From: Ceratopteris richardii
Lineage: Eukaryota; Streptophyta; Polypodiopsida; Polypodiales; Pteridaceae
Assembly: GCA_020310875.1 (NCBI GenBank)
Contig: CM035437.1
Coordinates: 46,559,556-46,623,555 of the forward strand
Length of the DNA: 64,000 nt
Reading direction: 5' to 3'
A program made the position numbers and the translations under genes. The notes beneath the pieces were generated by a model, which was not told where the DNA came from, ran no database searches, and worked only from the letters and a program-made list of their open reading frames with translations. Below are positions 12,023 through 23,100 of the stretch, one piece after another. Every line of letters begins with the position of its first letter. Position 1 is the first letter of the stretch.

Positions 12023-13806
12023 ATGAATGAGGTGAGATTAACCACACAAGTGACCACCAAGAGTGAGGGAAAGAAGAGGAAGAAGAGAGAAATCACATCA
12101 GAGGAGGAAGAATCCTTGTTTGAGGTCCCAGAAAACTTTAAGAAGTATGAAATAGAAGACATGAGAGTCATGATAAGAATGCGAGAATGCGATGCACAAG
12201 CAAGAGAGGCCTATAATAACAAAGAAACCACGAAGAAAATTGTGGTAGCCATAGAAGAAGGAGAAGAAAGATGCATGTACATTGGACATGACCTTACGGA
12301 AGAAGAAGAGCAAGAGTTGATAGCCTTGCTAAGAGAATATAGAGATGTATTCGCTTGGAGTTACAAGGACTTGAAAGGTGTAGACCCTGACATATGCTCA
12401 CACACAATCTCCATGACCTCAGATGCCAGACCCTCTAAACAGAAGGCGTACACATACAATGACAAATATGCTGCCAAGATCAAAGAAGAGATAGATCACT
12501 TGGTTGAAGCTGGATTTATCTATGAAATTGAGCACACTGAATGGGTATCCCCCATTGTAGTGGTGCCCAAAAAGAATGGCAAATTACGTGTGTGCATTAA
12601 CTTGAAGAAGGTTAACGCAACCACTATCAGAGATAGTTATCCGCTTCCTATCACTGAGCATCTATTAAAAAGGGTAGCAGGCAAGGAAGTGTATAGCTTC
12701 CTAGATGGGCTCTCTGGTTATAATCAAGTAGCCATTGCACCAGAAGGTCAGCATAAGACAGCTTTTGCCACAGAGTGGGGCATATTTGCTTTTTGAGTAA
12801 TGCCATTTGGTCTAATCAATGCACCCGAAATCTTCCAGAGACTGATGTGCCATGTGTTTAAAGAGTACTTGAGGAGAATTTGTAAGTCTATGTTGATGAT
12901 CTTTGTGCTCATTCCAACATTAGACAGACACATAGACATGAACTCAGGCAAATATTTCACAAATGTAGAGAATATCAAGTCTCCTTGAACCCAGAAAAGT
13001 GTGTTTTCATGGTCAAGCAAGGCAAGATTCTAGGACAAATAGTGTCAAAGAATGGCATATCCATTGACGAAGAGAAAGTGAGAGCGATAGTAGAACTACG
13101 TAGGCCAAATAATGTCAAGGAAGTGTAAGCTATCATGGAGCATTGTGGCTATTACCGACGTTTTATACACATGTATGCCATCATTACAAAGCCTATGTAT
13201 GGACTTTTGACCAATTTTGAGTGGACTAATGAATGTGAGAAATCTTTCAATGAGCTTAAACGGCGATTGTGTTCAGCACCAATCTTGACTACACCAGATT
13301 GGAATAAGCCATTCCATGTCCATGTGGATGCCTCCAACTATGCTATTGGGTGTGTACTTGCACAACCTATGGGCGAAGGTAATATGGATCTTCCAATTGC
13401 CTATGCTAGTAGACGGTTAAATGCAGCTAAAAAAAATTATACCACTACTGAGAGAGAAGGATTAGGCATGGTATATGCGGTTAAAAAATTTAGACACTAT
13501 TTGCTTGCAAATAAGTTTAAATTTTTTACTCATCACCGAGCTCTGCTTTACTTGGTAAAAAAGCCATGCAATGCAAGTAGATTAGTAAGATGGTTCCTCT
13601 CACTAATGGAATATGACTTTGAGGTAGTGGTGAGGAAAGGCAAGACTCACTTGAGAGCAGATCATCTCTCGAGGCTCACATCTAGAGAGGCCCCACAAGG
13701 AGTATCAGATGACCTTCCTGAATCTTACCTGTTGAATTTGGAAGTTGTACCAGAGTGGGCCAAGACCTTAGTGCCAGTACTAACTATGGGCCTAAACATC
13801 CAATAG
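12023..13806 (+). pseudogene. G1 gypsy reverse transcriptase-RNase H (broken)
   Basis: This is the RNA-dependent DNA polymerase and RNase H region. Landmarks in order are VVVPKKNGKLRVCINLKKVN, FLDGLSGYNQ, a TGA replacing Arg just before VMPFG at 12796, and a YVDD catalytic motif at 12889-12900 that is in another frame because of a small indel. A stop lies near 13128. RNase H runs from 13135, with HVDAS and TTEREGLGM. Its third acidic residue, in the FFxDHxAL motif, is changed to His at 13531-13533. It is closely related to G3 RT (34528-36357). The enzyme is inactive on several counts. Confidence 0.9.
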
Positions 13807-14190
13807 TAAACACTCAAGATAGGGAGGTAATAAAAGCCCAGAAGTACCATATCATGGCAGGAAGTATGTACAAACATACAGATAAGGGAATATTAGCTTG
13901 TCGTGTGGAAGAGGATGAGCACTCAAAGTGGTTGCAATTAGCACATGTGGGTGCATTAGAGCAACACTACTCGAGACAAAGAACCTTACAGACATTGAGG
14001 AGGCTCGAAGTGCACTAGCCAATTATGGAAGCAGATGTCCATAGGACGTGCAAGGATTGCCAATTTGTCATACTAAACCACCAGTGGAACATGCCACTCT
14101 TTATCGGGTGTCTTTAGTGCTAGATTGGAGCTAACCATTAGTAGCCTTTTTGAGGACAAAAACTTTCCCTAAGATATGAAGTTTTCTAGG
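13807..14190 (+). pseudogene. G1 integrase N-terminal part (truncated)
   Basis: After RNase H comes an H2C2 zinc-binding module (AHVGALEQH near 13945-13970, CKDCQ near 14050). It aligns with the first of two such modules in G3. Recognisable similarity continues as PLVAFLRTK to about 14180 and stops abruptly at 14190, where the H1 LTR begins with TGTGTACC. The rest of G1 integrase is not found in the window. The five bases before the junction are CTAGG, but no partner duplication was found. Confidence 0.75.
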
Positions 14191-15077
14191 TGTGTACCTA
14201 AGTAGCAAAGCCTTAGGGACTTGTGCCAAGGAGACTAAATCTCGTTTGCCACACAAGTACGTATAGTGGGGAATTGACACACGCTTATTTGTCAATCCGA
14301 CGAACCGACCTAACCAAACGTATGAGGACATGTGCACACATGATGGAAAGTGAAGTGGTTCAGCTAGCATGCATGAGAAAAGACTAACCTACCTCTCTAA
14401 CTTACTTAACTATTGAAAGTGTCTGCCGCGATACCACTTACAATAATTTTCACTAAATTGAGGATTTCTTCCAACTTTGAATGCCAAATATGAGAAATAG
14501 TGGGTTCCTTTCGAAGCTCTTGACAAGACGCTTCTACTGCAAGTCGTATCACTCGATTCTAACAATCGTGCTTCAAGTTATGATCAAAATAGTGAATGTC
14601 GGGAAACACACACACACTCACTCCACAACTCGTACTTGCTCACACACACACTACAGTAGCTCAAAAGTATTGGGGAGGGGTAGACAACATTTTTACACAC
14701 ACATTCCAAGCTTCACACACACATAGAAGATCATAGAGAAGATGAAAATCTGCAGGAAAGAAGCAAATTCGAAAATCAGGAGCTCTCCTTCTTCACAATT
14801 GCAAAAAGTCTTTACAAAGAGTCACAAAGTGACTTATATACATGTGCCCTAAAAAATGGTCCTTTCACACAAGTGACCGGCACCTTATTGGCTAATCTCT
14901 ATGTTCCTACTATTTTACAAGAAATATATTACAATGATTTGGGATTATGCATCTAGAGGACTCCTCTAGTGCATTTACATGGCTTGAGGGAATTTCTTAA
15001 GACTTTGAAGAAGAAAAATATGCCCATTAATTTGAAAATTTTGGGGCTCCCCTTTCCTGCCTCTTTGCTCTGCAACA
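14191..15077 (-). mobile_element. H1 gypsy 3' LTR
   Basis: This 887-bp LTR begins (minus sense) TGTTGCAGAGC at 15077 and ends CTTAGGTACACA at 14191, giving TG...CA ends. It aligns along its length with the G3 3' LTR (26249-27158) and the split G2 5' LTR. The minus-strand TATATAAG box is at 14833-14840. A 17-bp palindrome (CTAGAGGA C TCCTCTAG) lies at 14953-14969. CA-rich microsatellites occur near 14605-14660. Confidence 0.85.
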
Positions 15078-15092
15078 CTCTCCCCCTCTTTG
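15078..15092 (-). other. H1 polypurine tract
   Basis: Minus-strand CAAAGAGGGGGAGAG directly abuts the LTR start TGTTGCAGAG. The same tract occurs next to the G3 3' LTR at 27159-27173. It primes plus-strand synthesis. Confidence 0.85.
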
Positions 15093-16012
15093 TCTCTGTC
15101 GTCCCTTGACAAGCTTTTGCTTCTCGTTCATAGCTCGTCTAAGACTCCTAAATACACACACCCAGTGGTCGAAGAAGCGATAAGGACTGTCAGATAATTT
15201 GTTACTTTATCCGAGGTATGTCCTTTGCTTTTGTTTGTTCCTTGGTATTCCGTACATCACAAATCTAGGTTGCTGTATTAAGTTAGGCAGCCACGCACGC
15301 TATCAATGGAAGGATCATTACCTGCCAAATATCTTCTTGCACTTCTTCATGGATACTTCTTGGCCTTGATCCGCCCTTGTTACTCACATACCTTCCCCTG
15401 TTGTATTGCTTAGGGCCTGTTTGCCTTCTGCCACTGCATGCCTTAATTTGTTGACCTCTACTCTCTTTTAAGAGAGCATTACATTTTAGAGGTCCTATTT
15501 CTGAATCTTCTTTGTCATCCTTCAGGACATGTTCCATTTCTTCTCACCGCACGCATCCAGTGGACGAGGAGACACCTAGGACCTTCAGACAGTTGGTTAT
15601 CTTATCCGATGAAGCATCCTATGTGTTCTGTCTCTTTTCTTGACTTGTTTCGCTTCACTGCCAGCTCCTAGTGGATGAGGAAGCTATGTGCAACCTCCCA
15701 TGAAATGTCGTGGTTGTTATCTTTCTTTAATCCCACTCCTTAGGACCTGGGCCTTTGGTGTTGTTGCCTGATGCATGCCCCTGCAAGGCTTTGGGTAGAG
15801 ATTTGTTCTTTTCCTTGGTGATCTTCATTCCTTATTGAGCAACTTTATTCTTTGATTTCTTCTTCTTCTCTTTTTGCTTGATTCCCCTTCCACACGTCCC
15901 TCCTCCTGAACTCTGTCATCCCTGACAGGCTTTTTGTGGCGATGTGAGTATGTTTGCATTGCAGCATGCTCTCATTGATTAAGTAGATTGGTGTGACATA
16001 TCATGAACTCTT
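15093..16012 (-). other. H1 3' untranslated region
   Basis: This lies between the accessory reading frame and the polypurine tract. It contains repeated blocks built on 'CCAGTGG(T/A)CGA(A/G)GA...GGAC..TCAGA', near 15160-15210 and 15550-15595, with a third partial copy near 15665. The counterpart in G3 is 27174-27672. No coding signal is visible. Confidence 0.6.
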
Positions 16013-17093
16013 TGTTGGTGCATTTTACCCAAGCCTACATGCTTGATATGCTTGATATTATCCTCATTTGTAAGTCACATGAGTAGTCATGTGAACACCT
16101 CTTGTAAAAGAGTTCATTTTTATCTCTTGTAATTGAAAAAAGAAAAAGGAAAAGGATGGCCTACCTCATGCATGATGTAAAAGCAATTTTGTAGCTCTAA
16201 CTACCAAAACCCACGACTTTTTGAGCTGAGGGAATATCTCCTAACTTTGGGGATCACTTTTAGGTGGAGCCATTCGAATTCGAATTCAAAACTCCCTCCA
16301 AGAATAGCTATAAAAGGAGCAAGAAGGAAGAGGCGATTAGCAAGCCTTGTTCGTGACCATTTCATGTCATTTTGTAGAGATTGAAGAGCTTACTCCATAG
16401 CTCTATCATTCTACTCCCATTGTGCAAAGATTCATTGCCAATGTGGTTGTAATCATATATGAATTTATACATTTATCATCATTCACTTCTCTGTTTTGTT
16501 CTCTGCTATACTCACTCAAAGCAGTACCTTCAGAAGGTCATATCTCGCGTTCTACTGATTCTTTTTCAGTGATTTAACATGCATTGAATAGCTATTACTG
16601 TCTAGTTTTTGATATAAATTTTCAAGGTCATTGGATTTAAAGTTTTGGAGATATCTGCATTTTACTGCTCACTGGTCTATCTCTGCAGAGCCCCGAGAAT
16701 GGTGGGCATGTTCCAGAAATTGATGAAACTTGTTCTCAGTGCTCAGTACATCATTTGAAGTGTTTTAACTTGGATTTGGAAGCTTGCTAAGTCTATCTGC
16801 TATGCCCAAAAGGAATTTTTCTAATTCCTACCAGGTTGAGAGCACTGTTCATTTTTTCCAGCAGGTGTATGTCCAAAAATAGCAAGTTTTGGGAGCTAGT
16901 CATTTCGCAACTAGTTTGTCTTGACTTAAACTTTTGGATACATGTTCCAAAGTACTTGGCTGATATTTTGGTGGATTTAGGAAGCTTAAAGGGTCTACTA
17001 ATCAACTCTGAAGTCTCAGTTGCTGGTATGAAGCTGGTTGTAGCAGCACCTACTCATCTTTGGATTGCATCCACCATCTCTCTTCACACTCTT
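16008..17093 (-). mobile_element. Solo LTR of the Copia-A family, with TSD
   Basis: A complete 1076-bp LTR (16013-17088) begins TGTTGGTGCATTTTACCC and ends CTTCACA. It is flanked by the 5-bp duplication CTCTT (16008-16012 and 17089-17093). It aligns with the full-length 3' LTR of Copia-A (55938-57016) and reads in the plus orientation, despite the minus host element recorded here as context. TATAAAA is at 16309-16315, just after a GAATTCGAATTC palindrome. There is no internal region, so it is what remains after LTR-LTR recombination. It interrupts the C-terminal part of the H1 accessory frame. Confidence 0.93.
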
Positions 17094-19344
17094 TCCATTG
17101 GCTTGATTTCACCTCATCCTCTGGTGCCTATTGGTGATGTGCAAAGAAGCTTATTTCATAGGCCACCAGTCTTGCATTAAGATTGGAAGTCATTTTTACA
17201 AAAATTTTTGAATCAATTTCAAAGAAACGAGTGAAAAAGGCTTCTTCAAAAGTCTGCATATAGGGGCTTGGCAAGAACATAAGCCGTGAATAGAATGCCA
17301 TAATTGTTAATCTACTCAGGATAGTCGAAAGATAAAAAATGAGTGCTTCGGATCCCTGAGTAATGCCGATGAAGTTCAAAAAAGTATATTTGGCATGTTG
17401 GAAAACTTTGATAACTATAAGTAGCATGCTTAGAATCTTATTAGTCATTTTGACTCCCAAATCAGGTATAGTGGCGTAGCGAGCAATCCAAAATTCCATG
17501 GTTTTAACCATGTATTCTTCCGTTGGTAGATAGTTATGTGGTGGACTTGGTAATAGTGGATAGTTGAGCTGCTCGTTATTTATGCTACCTTGGCGTTGTC
17601 CTTACCAAAAATGCATCCAGGAGCGTCTGTGGGGTACTGGGCAAAAAAATGGATTTACTTGAAGTGCATATGGCGATGATTCCCATTGTACCCGTAGTGT
17701 AGGATTTTTTTCCAGAAGTTTTCTCCTCCATACAGGGTCATATCTTTCGAATTCCTCTTGAGTGTAGTTGAATGTGTGATTACTGAACTAGAGGTTGTTG
17801 TCGGGCTCCTTATTTGTCGTGGTCTTTATATATTGTCGTGTTTGCTCTTTAAGGAGTCCATATGGTACATTAAATGGTTTTAATATCTGTTCTAAATTTT
17901 TGCTTTCAATCTGAGCTTCCTTCATGACCTTTATGATTTGATCTTCAAATTTTGCAGTAAGCTAGGACACCAATAGTGCCCTTTCATTTCGGCTCAGTTT
18001 TGCAATATCCCGATGAGTACGTTCAGAGTGGTTCTCCGTTTCCTCCCTTATCGGCGAATGATGTAAGGGGGGAGAGAGAGGACCTACCTCAATCTCCTCA
18101 GTAGCCGTTGTGGAGTGTGGAACTACTGGTGTCCTCTCTGTTGCCTTCTGTGCTAGTTGATCTTGCAGTTGTTGTATCATGTCATCTTTACTTTTGATTT
18201 CCTCGGTAGCCTTCATAATTGTTTCTTTGTGTTTGAGGAGCTCTTGTCCTATGACTTCGAGTTGTTCATTGTCTTCTTTACATTGCGCCATATACCTATT
18301 TTGGGTTGTTTTCCACTTTGTCCTTAGAGCCGTGGTATCATCCATAAACCTCTTCTCCCATTCTACAATGATGGTCTGCTCCTGCTTGAACTGATCTTCA
18401 TACCTAGCTAACTTTTCCTCTAATGCTTTTGTGTCCTTTTCTGGCACTTCCTGAACTTCTATAGGTTGATTACATAGAAGAGCTGTCATCAGCTCCTTGT
18501 TTCTGTTCCTTAAGTTCTCTACTTCTTCCATATATATTTTTATTTGTGATTCCAAGATCTTGCTTCTGGCATTCATCCGTGTTTTCTCGGCCTCGCTAGC
18601 ATCATATTTCTTTAGTAACTCTTGTAGTTGTTTCTATCTCTAGTGTTTTACATTGCTGCTTGGCCTCTTGGATCTCCTTCTCATTATGTGTTATGTGTTC
18701 TTGTGCTAGAATCAATTGGGCTGAAAGGTTCTTACCCATTTCGTGAAGTTGATGCTTTTCCTGCATTGCTTTGTCATAGTCAGCATCAGCCTCAAGCATT
18801 AATTGTTGTGTATCCATAGCAGTTTTGATCATATGTTGAACCACTGGCTTGAGTTGAGCGACGTCTACATTCAACCACGTTTTTGGGATGCTTGGAGCTT
18901 CCCTTGTTTGTACATCCTCTCCCTGTTCCACATGGATAGTCTCGTTATGTGGTTGTCTGATTTGTAGTTGTACTTCTGGTTCTTTGCTTCCTTCTTCTAT
19001 ATTGATAATCTTCGTGGCACTCCCCTGAAATGTAACATCCATATGGGAGGGTTCTGCCACAACCCTTATTGGTGTGAAGGGTTTTGACTCTTCCACCATA
19101 GTGTCTTTTGGTTCTCCTTTGGGATTCTTGAATGATCTATCTCCTGCAAGCCTAGTCTCTTGGATTTGAATGTTAGATGTTTCATTTATTTTGATGATAT
19201 GTACTCTTTCTTGGGATACCTCTTTGCTTGCGGTGTCTTGATTGGGGTTGATGGGAGTGTGATTTACCTTCATGCCCTCTTCTTCTGCATTGTAGTTCAC
19301 TTCATTTAATTCCTCCCATTGCCCATCATCTTTTGACTCACTTA
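17089..19344 (-). pseudogene. H1 accessory ORF, C-terminal two thirds (broken)
   Basis: This is a broken copy of the large unidentified protein encoded downstream of pol in G3 (27673-31270). Segments at 18602-19300 (acidic N-part with TWLNVDVAQLKPVVQ) and 17962-18576 (long heptad-rich coiled coil, then VGPLSPP) align, as does 17128-17511 (C-terminal domain with MTNKILSM, FLNFIGI and MQTFEEAFF). The order is the same as in G3. Frameshifts and stops separate them. Copia-B inserts at 19344 and the solo LTR interrupts the extreme C-terminus. No enzyme motif or membrane segment is evident, and the function is unknown. Confidence 0.75.
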
Positions 19345-20144
19345 TGTTGGAGGATAAACACTCCTATGTGCACAACAAAAGCAAATGAACCCTCCTAGGA
19401 TCCTGAAATTTTTCAGACATAGGCTCTGTATTTTCTGAGTTTCTCTGAGTATATGCAGAGACTGAAAATGAAATTTTGCAGGCATAAACTAGACTTTAAG
19501 AGCTTTCAAATGAGAGTAAAATCACTCCATTTGGATACTAGATGATGCCTCAACCAGCTGCAACAAAACAGATAACTTGATCTCTTCACAGAGTATGAGC
19601 TAACTAGACAGACACTATTCTGGACATTTCTCTGCACATGTGCAGGCACTGAACCTGCGACTTATACCAGACAAAGTAGAACTTATAAGCTTTCCAACAA
19701 GACAAAACTCATTGCAAATGGATTCCGGATGAAGGAGAAACAACAATTACAAGACCGGGGGGTCTGCCAAAAACATCTAGATAGATAGAGTGTGTAAAAG
19801 TGAAATTTCTGCAAAATATGCAGAGAACAGCTAGTAGGGGGTGTGCTTAAGCAAGGGGGCAGCTTGGTCACGTATTTCCACGACTCTAAGTCATAATACA
19901 ACTCATTAGAGGTTTTAAAGACCACCTACTAACCTCTTTAACCAATCAAAAACATATACATGTCAAAAGTGAGGTCCAATCACATCAAGAGGTGAGCTAA
20001 ATCTTCTCTAATCAACTTCTTTCCATTATGGGCATAATTGGATGCCTCAAACTCGTGGAAATCAGCCTCCTTTGATTGTGGATGATGTGGAAGGTTCAAT
20101 TTGGGGCATGTTCCCACACTCTTGAGCTTGAAAAACTTTCAACA
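19345..20144 (-). repeat. Copia-B 3' LTR
   Basis: This 800-bp LTR starts (minus sense) TGTTGAAAG at 20144 and ends CCTCCAACA at 19345. It is almost identical to the 5' LTR. Candidate promoter A/T boxes (TTATAAG in minus sense) occur near 19683-19690, but the transcription start is not determined. Confidence 0.95.
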
Positions 20145-20159
20145 CTCCCCCTCAAGCTC
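20145..20159 (-). other. Copia-B polypurine tract
   Basis: Minus-strand GAGCTTGAGGGGGAG lies directly against the 3' LTR start. This is the plus-strand primer. Confidence 0.88.
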
Positions 20160-20179
20160 AAGTCTTTTCCTTTGTTGCT

Positions 20180-23100
20180 TCAGCCTATGTCTCTTATGTT
20201 GATAGCTTCCTTGAATCCTCCAAGCTTTGTACCTTCAAGAAACTTTGTCATCATGTCTGCAACCTGCATTTTAGTGTTCACATACCTTATATCTAGCTCT
20301 TTTGCCATCACCTTTTCTCTAACGAAGTGGTAATGAACCTCTATGTGCTTGCTCCTTGCATGAAACATGGGATTGTTAGCTAGATAGATGCTTGAAATGT
20401 TGTCTCCATAAAGAGGAAACTCCTCCACTTCCACTTCCAAGTCCTTAAGTATCTTCTTAAGCCATAATAGCTCACATGTAGCCAATGCTAAACCTCTGTA
20501 CTCAGCCTCTGTGGATGAAAGAGCAACAGTGGGTTGCTTCTTAGAGCTCCAAGAGATCACTTTTGTACCTATCATGAAAACATAACCCGATGTACTCCTT
20601 CGATCATCCTTGCTACCTGCCCAATCAGCATCACTATATCCTTTGACACTTAGATCAGCATCATATGAGTAAAATAGACCTTGGTTGATGGTGTGCTTGA
20701 TGTAACGAAGCACCTTTCTTGCCGCCATAAGATGATCATGAGTAGGTGCATGCAAAAATTGAGAGAGAACACCTACTACATATGCAAGATCAGGTCTAGT
20801 GAATGTAGCATAAATTAATGAACCAATTATGTTTCTATATAGTGTAATATCTTGTATAGCCTCTCCTTGACCTGCAACCAACTTTGTATTGGGCTCCATG
20901 GGCTGAGAAAGTGGCTTACAACCACTCATACCAAACCTGTATAGCACATCCAACAAGTATTTTCTTTGAATCAAGAAGATGCCATTGTGTGCATAGATTA
21001 CCTCTATTCCCAAGAAGTACTTTAGTGTTCCAAGATCAGATATCTTGAACTCCTTCCCTAGCTTTGATTTGATATCCTTAATACCTGAAATATCACTTCC
21101 TGTGATGATCAAATCGTCCACATAGATGCATATGTATACCATCTTGTCTCCTTGCTTCTTCATGTAAAGTGATGGATCTGCAACACTTTCTTTGTATCCA
21201 CAACTTGATAAATAATCCACTAACCTCTGATTCCAGGCCCTTGGGGCTTGCTTTAGTCCATATAATGCTTTCCTTAGCTTGCAAACATGATTTGGGTACC
21301 TCATACTAGCAAATCCTTGAGGTTGGCTCATGTAGACTACTTCTTCAAGCTCTCCATTGAGGAAGGCATTCTTCACATCCAACTGATATAAGCTCCATTT
21401 CCTTGATGTGGCCACTGCAATCAAAGTCCTAATTGTTGGCATCTTGGCTACGGGGCTGAAAGTTTCATCATAATCTATCCCATAGCTTTGGGAGAAGCCT
21501 TTCGCCACCAACCTTGCTTTGTACCTAGCAATGGAACCATCTGAATTTCTTTTAATTTTGTAAACCCACTTATTACCTATCACCTTCATGCCTTCTTGAG
21601 CTGGTACCAAGCTCCAAGTATGGTTCTCATCAAGTGCTTTCAGCTCTTCCTTCATTGCCTCTTGCCATTCCTTGCAATCCTTAGCTTCTTCATAACTAGT
21701 TGGTTCTTTGTCCTTGATTACCTGAGTCATGTATGCATAATGCTTTGCAATGAAATTATCATATGTTAACCTTTGTACTGGATATCTTACTCTTGAAGAC
21801 CTTCTTTCACTTCCTTTGGGTGTGGTTGCCATCTTCTTTCTTTGTTTTGCCACTCCTGGAGTTTGAATTTCTTCTATCTCTTCATCTTCCAACATGCTCT
21901 CGTCCACATAGCTTCCTTCTTCAATTGAAATCTTCTCTTTGCCTTTGAATTTGCTTTCTTCAGAGTTGGTCTCTCTTTCCCTAAGCCTTCCACTCCATGG
22001 TGAGGGTGTCCTTGTGTTGCATGAGTTGCTTGGACCACTCAAATCCATGCTTTCTTGAACTCTATCATCATTCTTCAAATCTGTCTCACCTATGTCTTCA
22101 ACCTGCAATGGACTTGTGCATGCATACCAAGGCTTCAACTCATCAAAGACAACATCCCTACTTACCTTCAGCTCCTTGGTGATGGGATTATAGCATTTAT
22201 ACCCCTTTTGTTCCATAGAATATCCCAAAAAAATACACCTTTCAGATTTGGCATCTAACTTTGACCTCAACTCTTGAGGTACATGTACATAGCATATACA
22301 ACCAAAGATTCTAAGATGTGAAATGCAAGGTTTTCTTCCACTCCATGCTTCCTCAGGGGTTAGATGATGTATACCTGATGTAGGACATCTATTCATGATG
22401 TATGTGGCTGTATATGTAGCCTCTCCCCAATAACAATGCGGCATATTCATTTCATTGAGCATACACCTTGCTACCTCTGCTATGTGTCTGTTCTTTCTCT
22501 CTGCTACCCCATTTTGTTGAGGGGTATACCTGCATGTAAATTGTCTTTTGATGCCATTGACCTGCAAAAATTCAGAAAATTCATGGGAGAAGTACTCTCC
22601 CCCTCCATCGGATCTCAAAGTTTTGATAAACTTGCCAGATTCCTTCTCCACATGTGCTTTGAATTTCTTGAAGTAGTGGAACACATCTGATTTGTTTCTA
22701 ATGCAATACAACCACACTTTCCTTGAAAAGTCATCAATGAAGGTTACAAAATACCTATTTCCAGCAAGGGATGCTTCTCTTGTTGGACCCCAAACATCCG
22801 TGTGAATGAGGTCTAAAACATTTGCACTTACATAGGTACTCTTCTTGAAGGGCAGCCTTGATTGTTTTCCTTGTTGGCAAGCTACACAAATTTCATGCAA
22901 CATTTTAGATGTAAAATTTGGTAGGCCTCTTACCAAGCTCCTCCTTTGCATGTCCTTGAGCTTTTGTAGGTTGATGTGACCTATTCGTTTATGCCATAGA
23001 TCCAAATCTGCTATCCTCTTGTCTCCATATGTGACATACATTGAATGGTGTGGCTGATTTATGTCCATTGTGAACATTCTCCCTTGCTTTTTTCCTTTTG

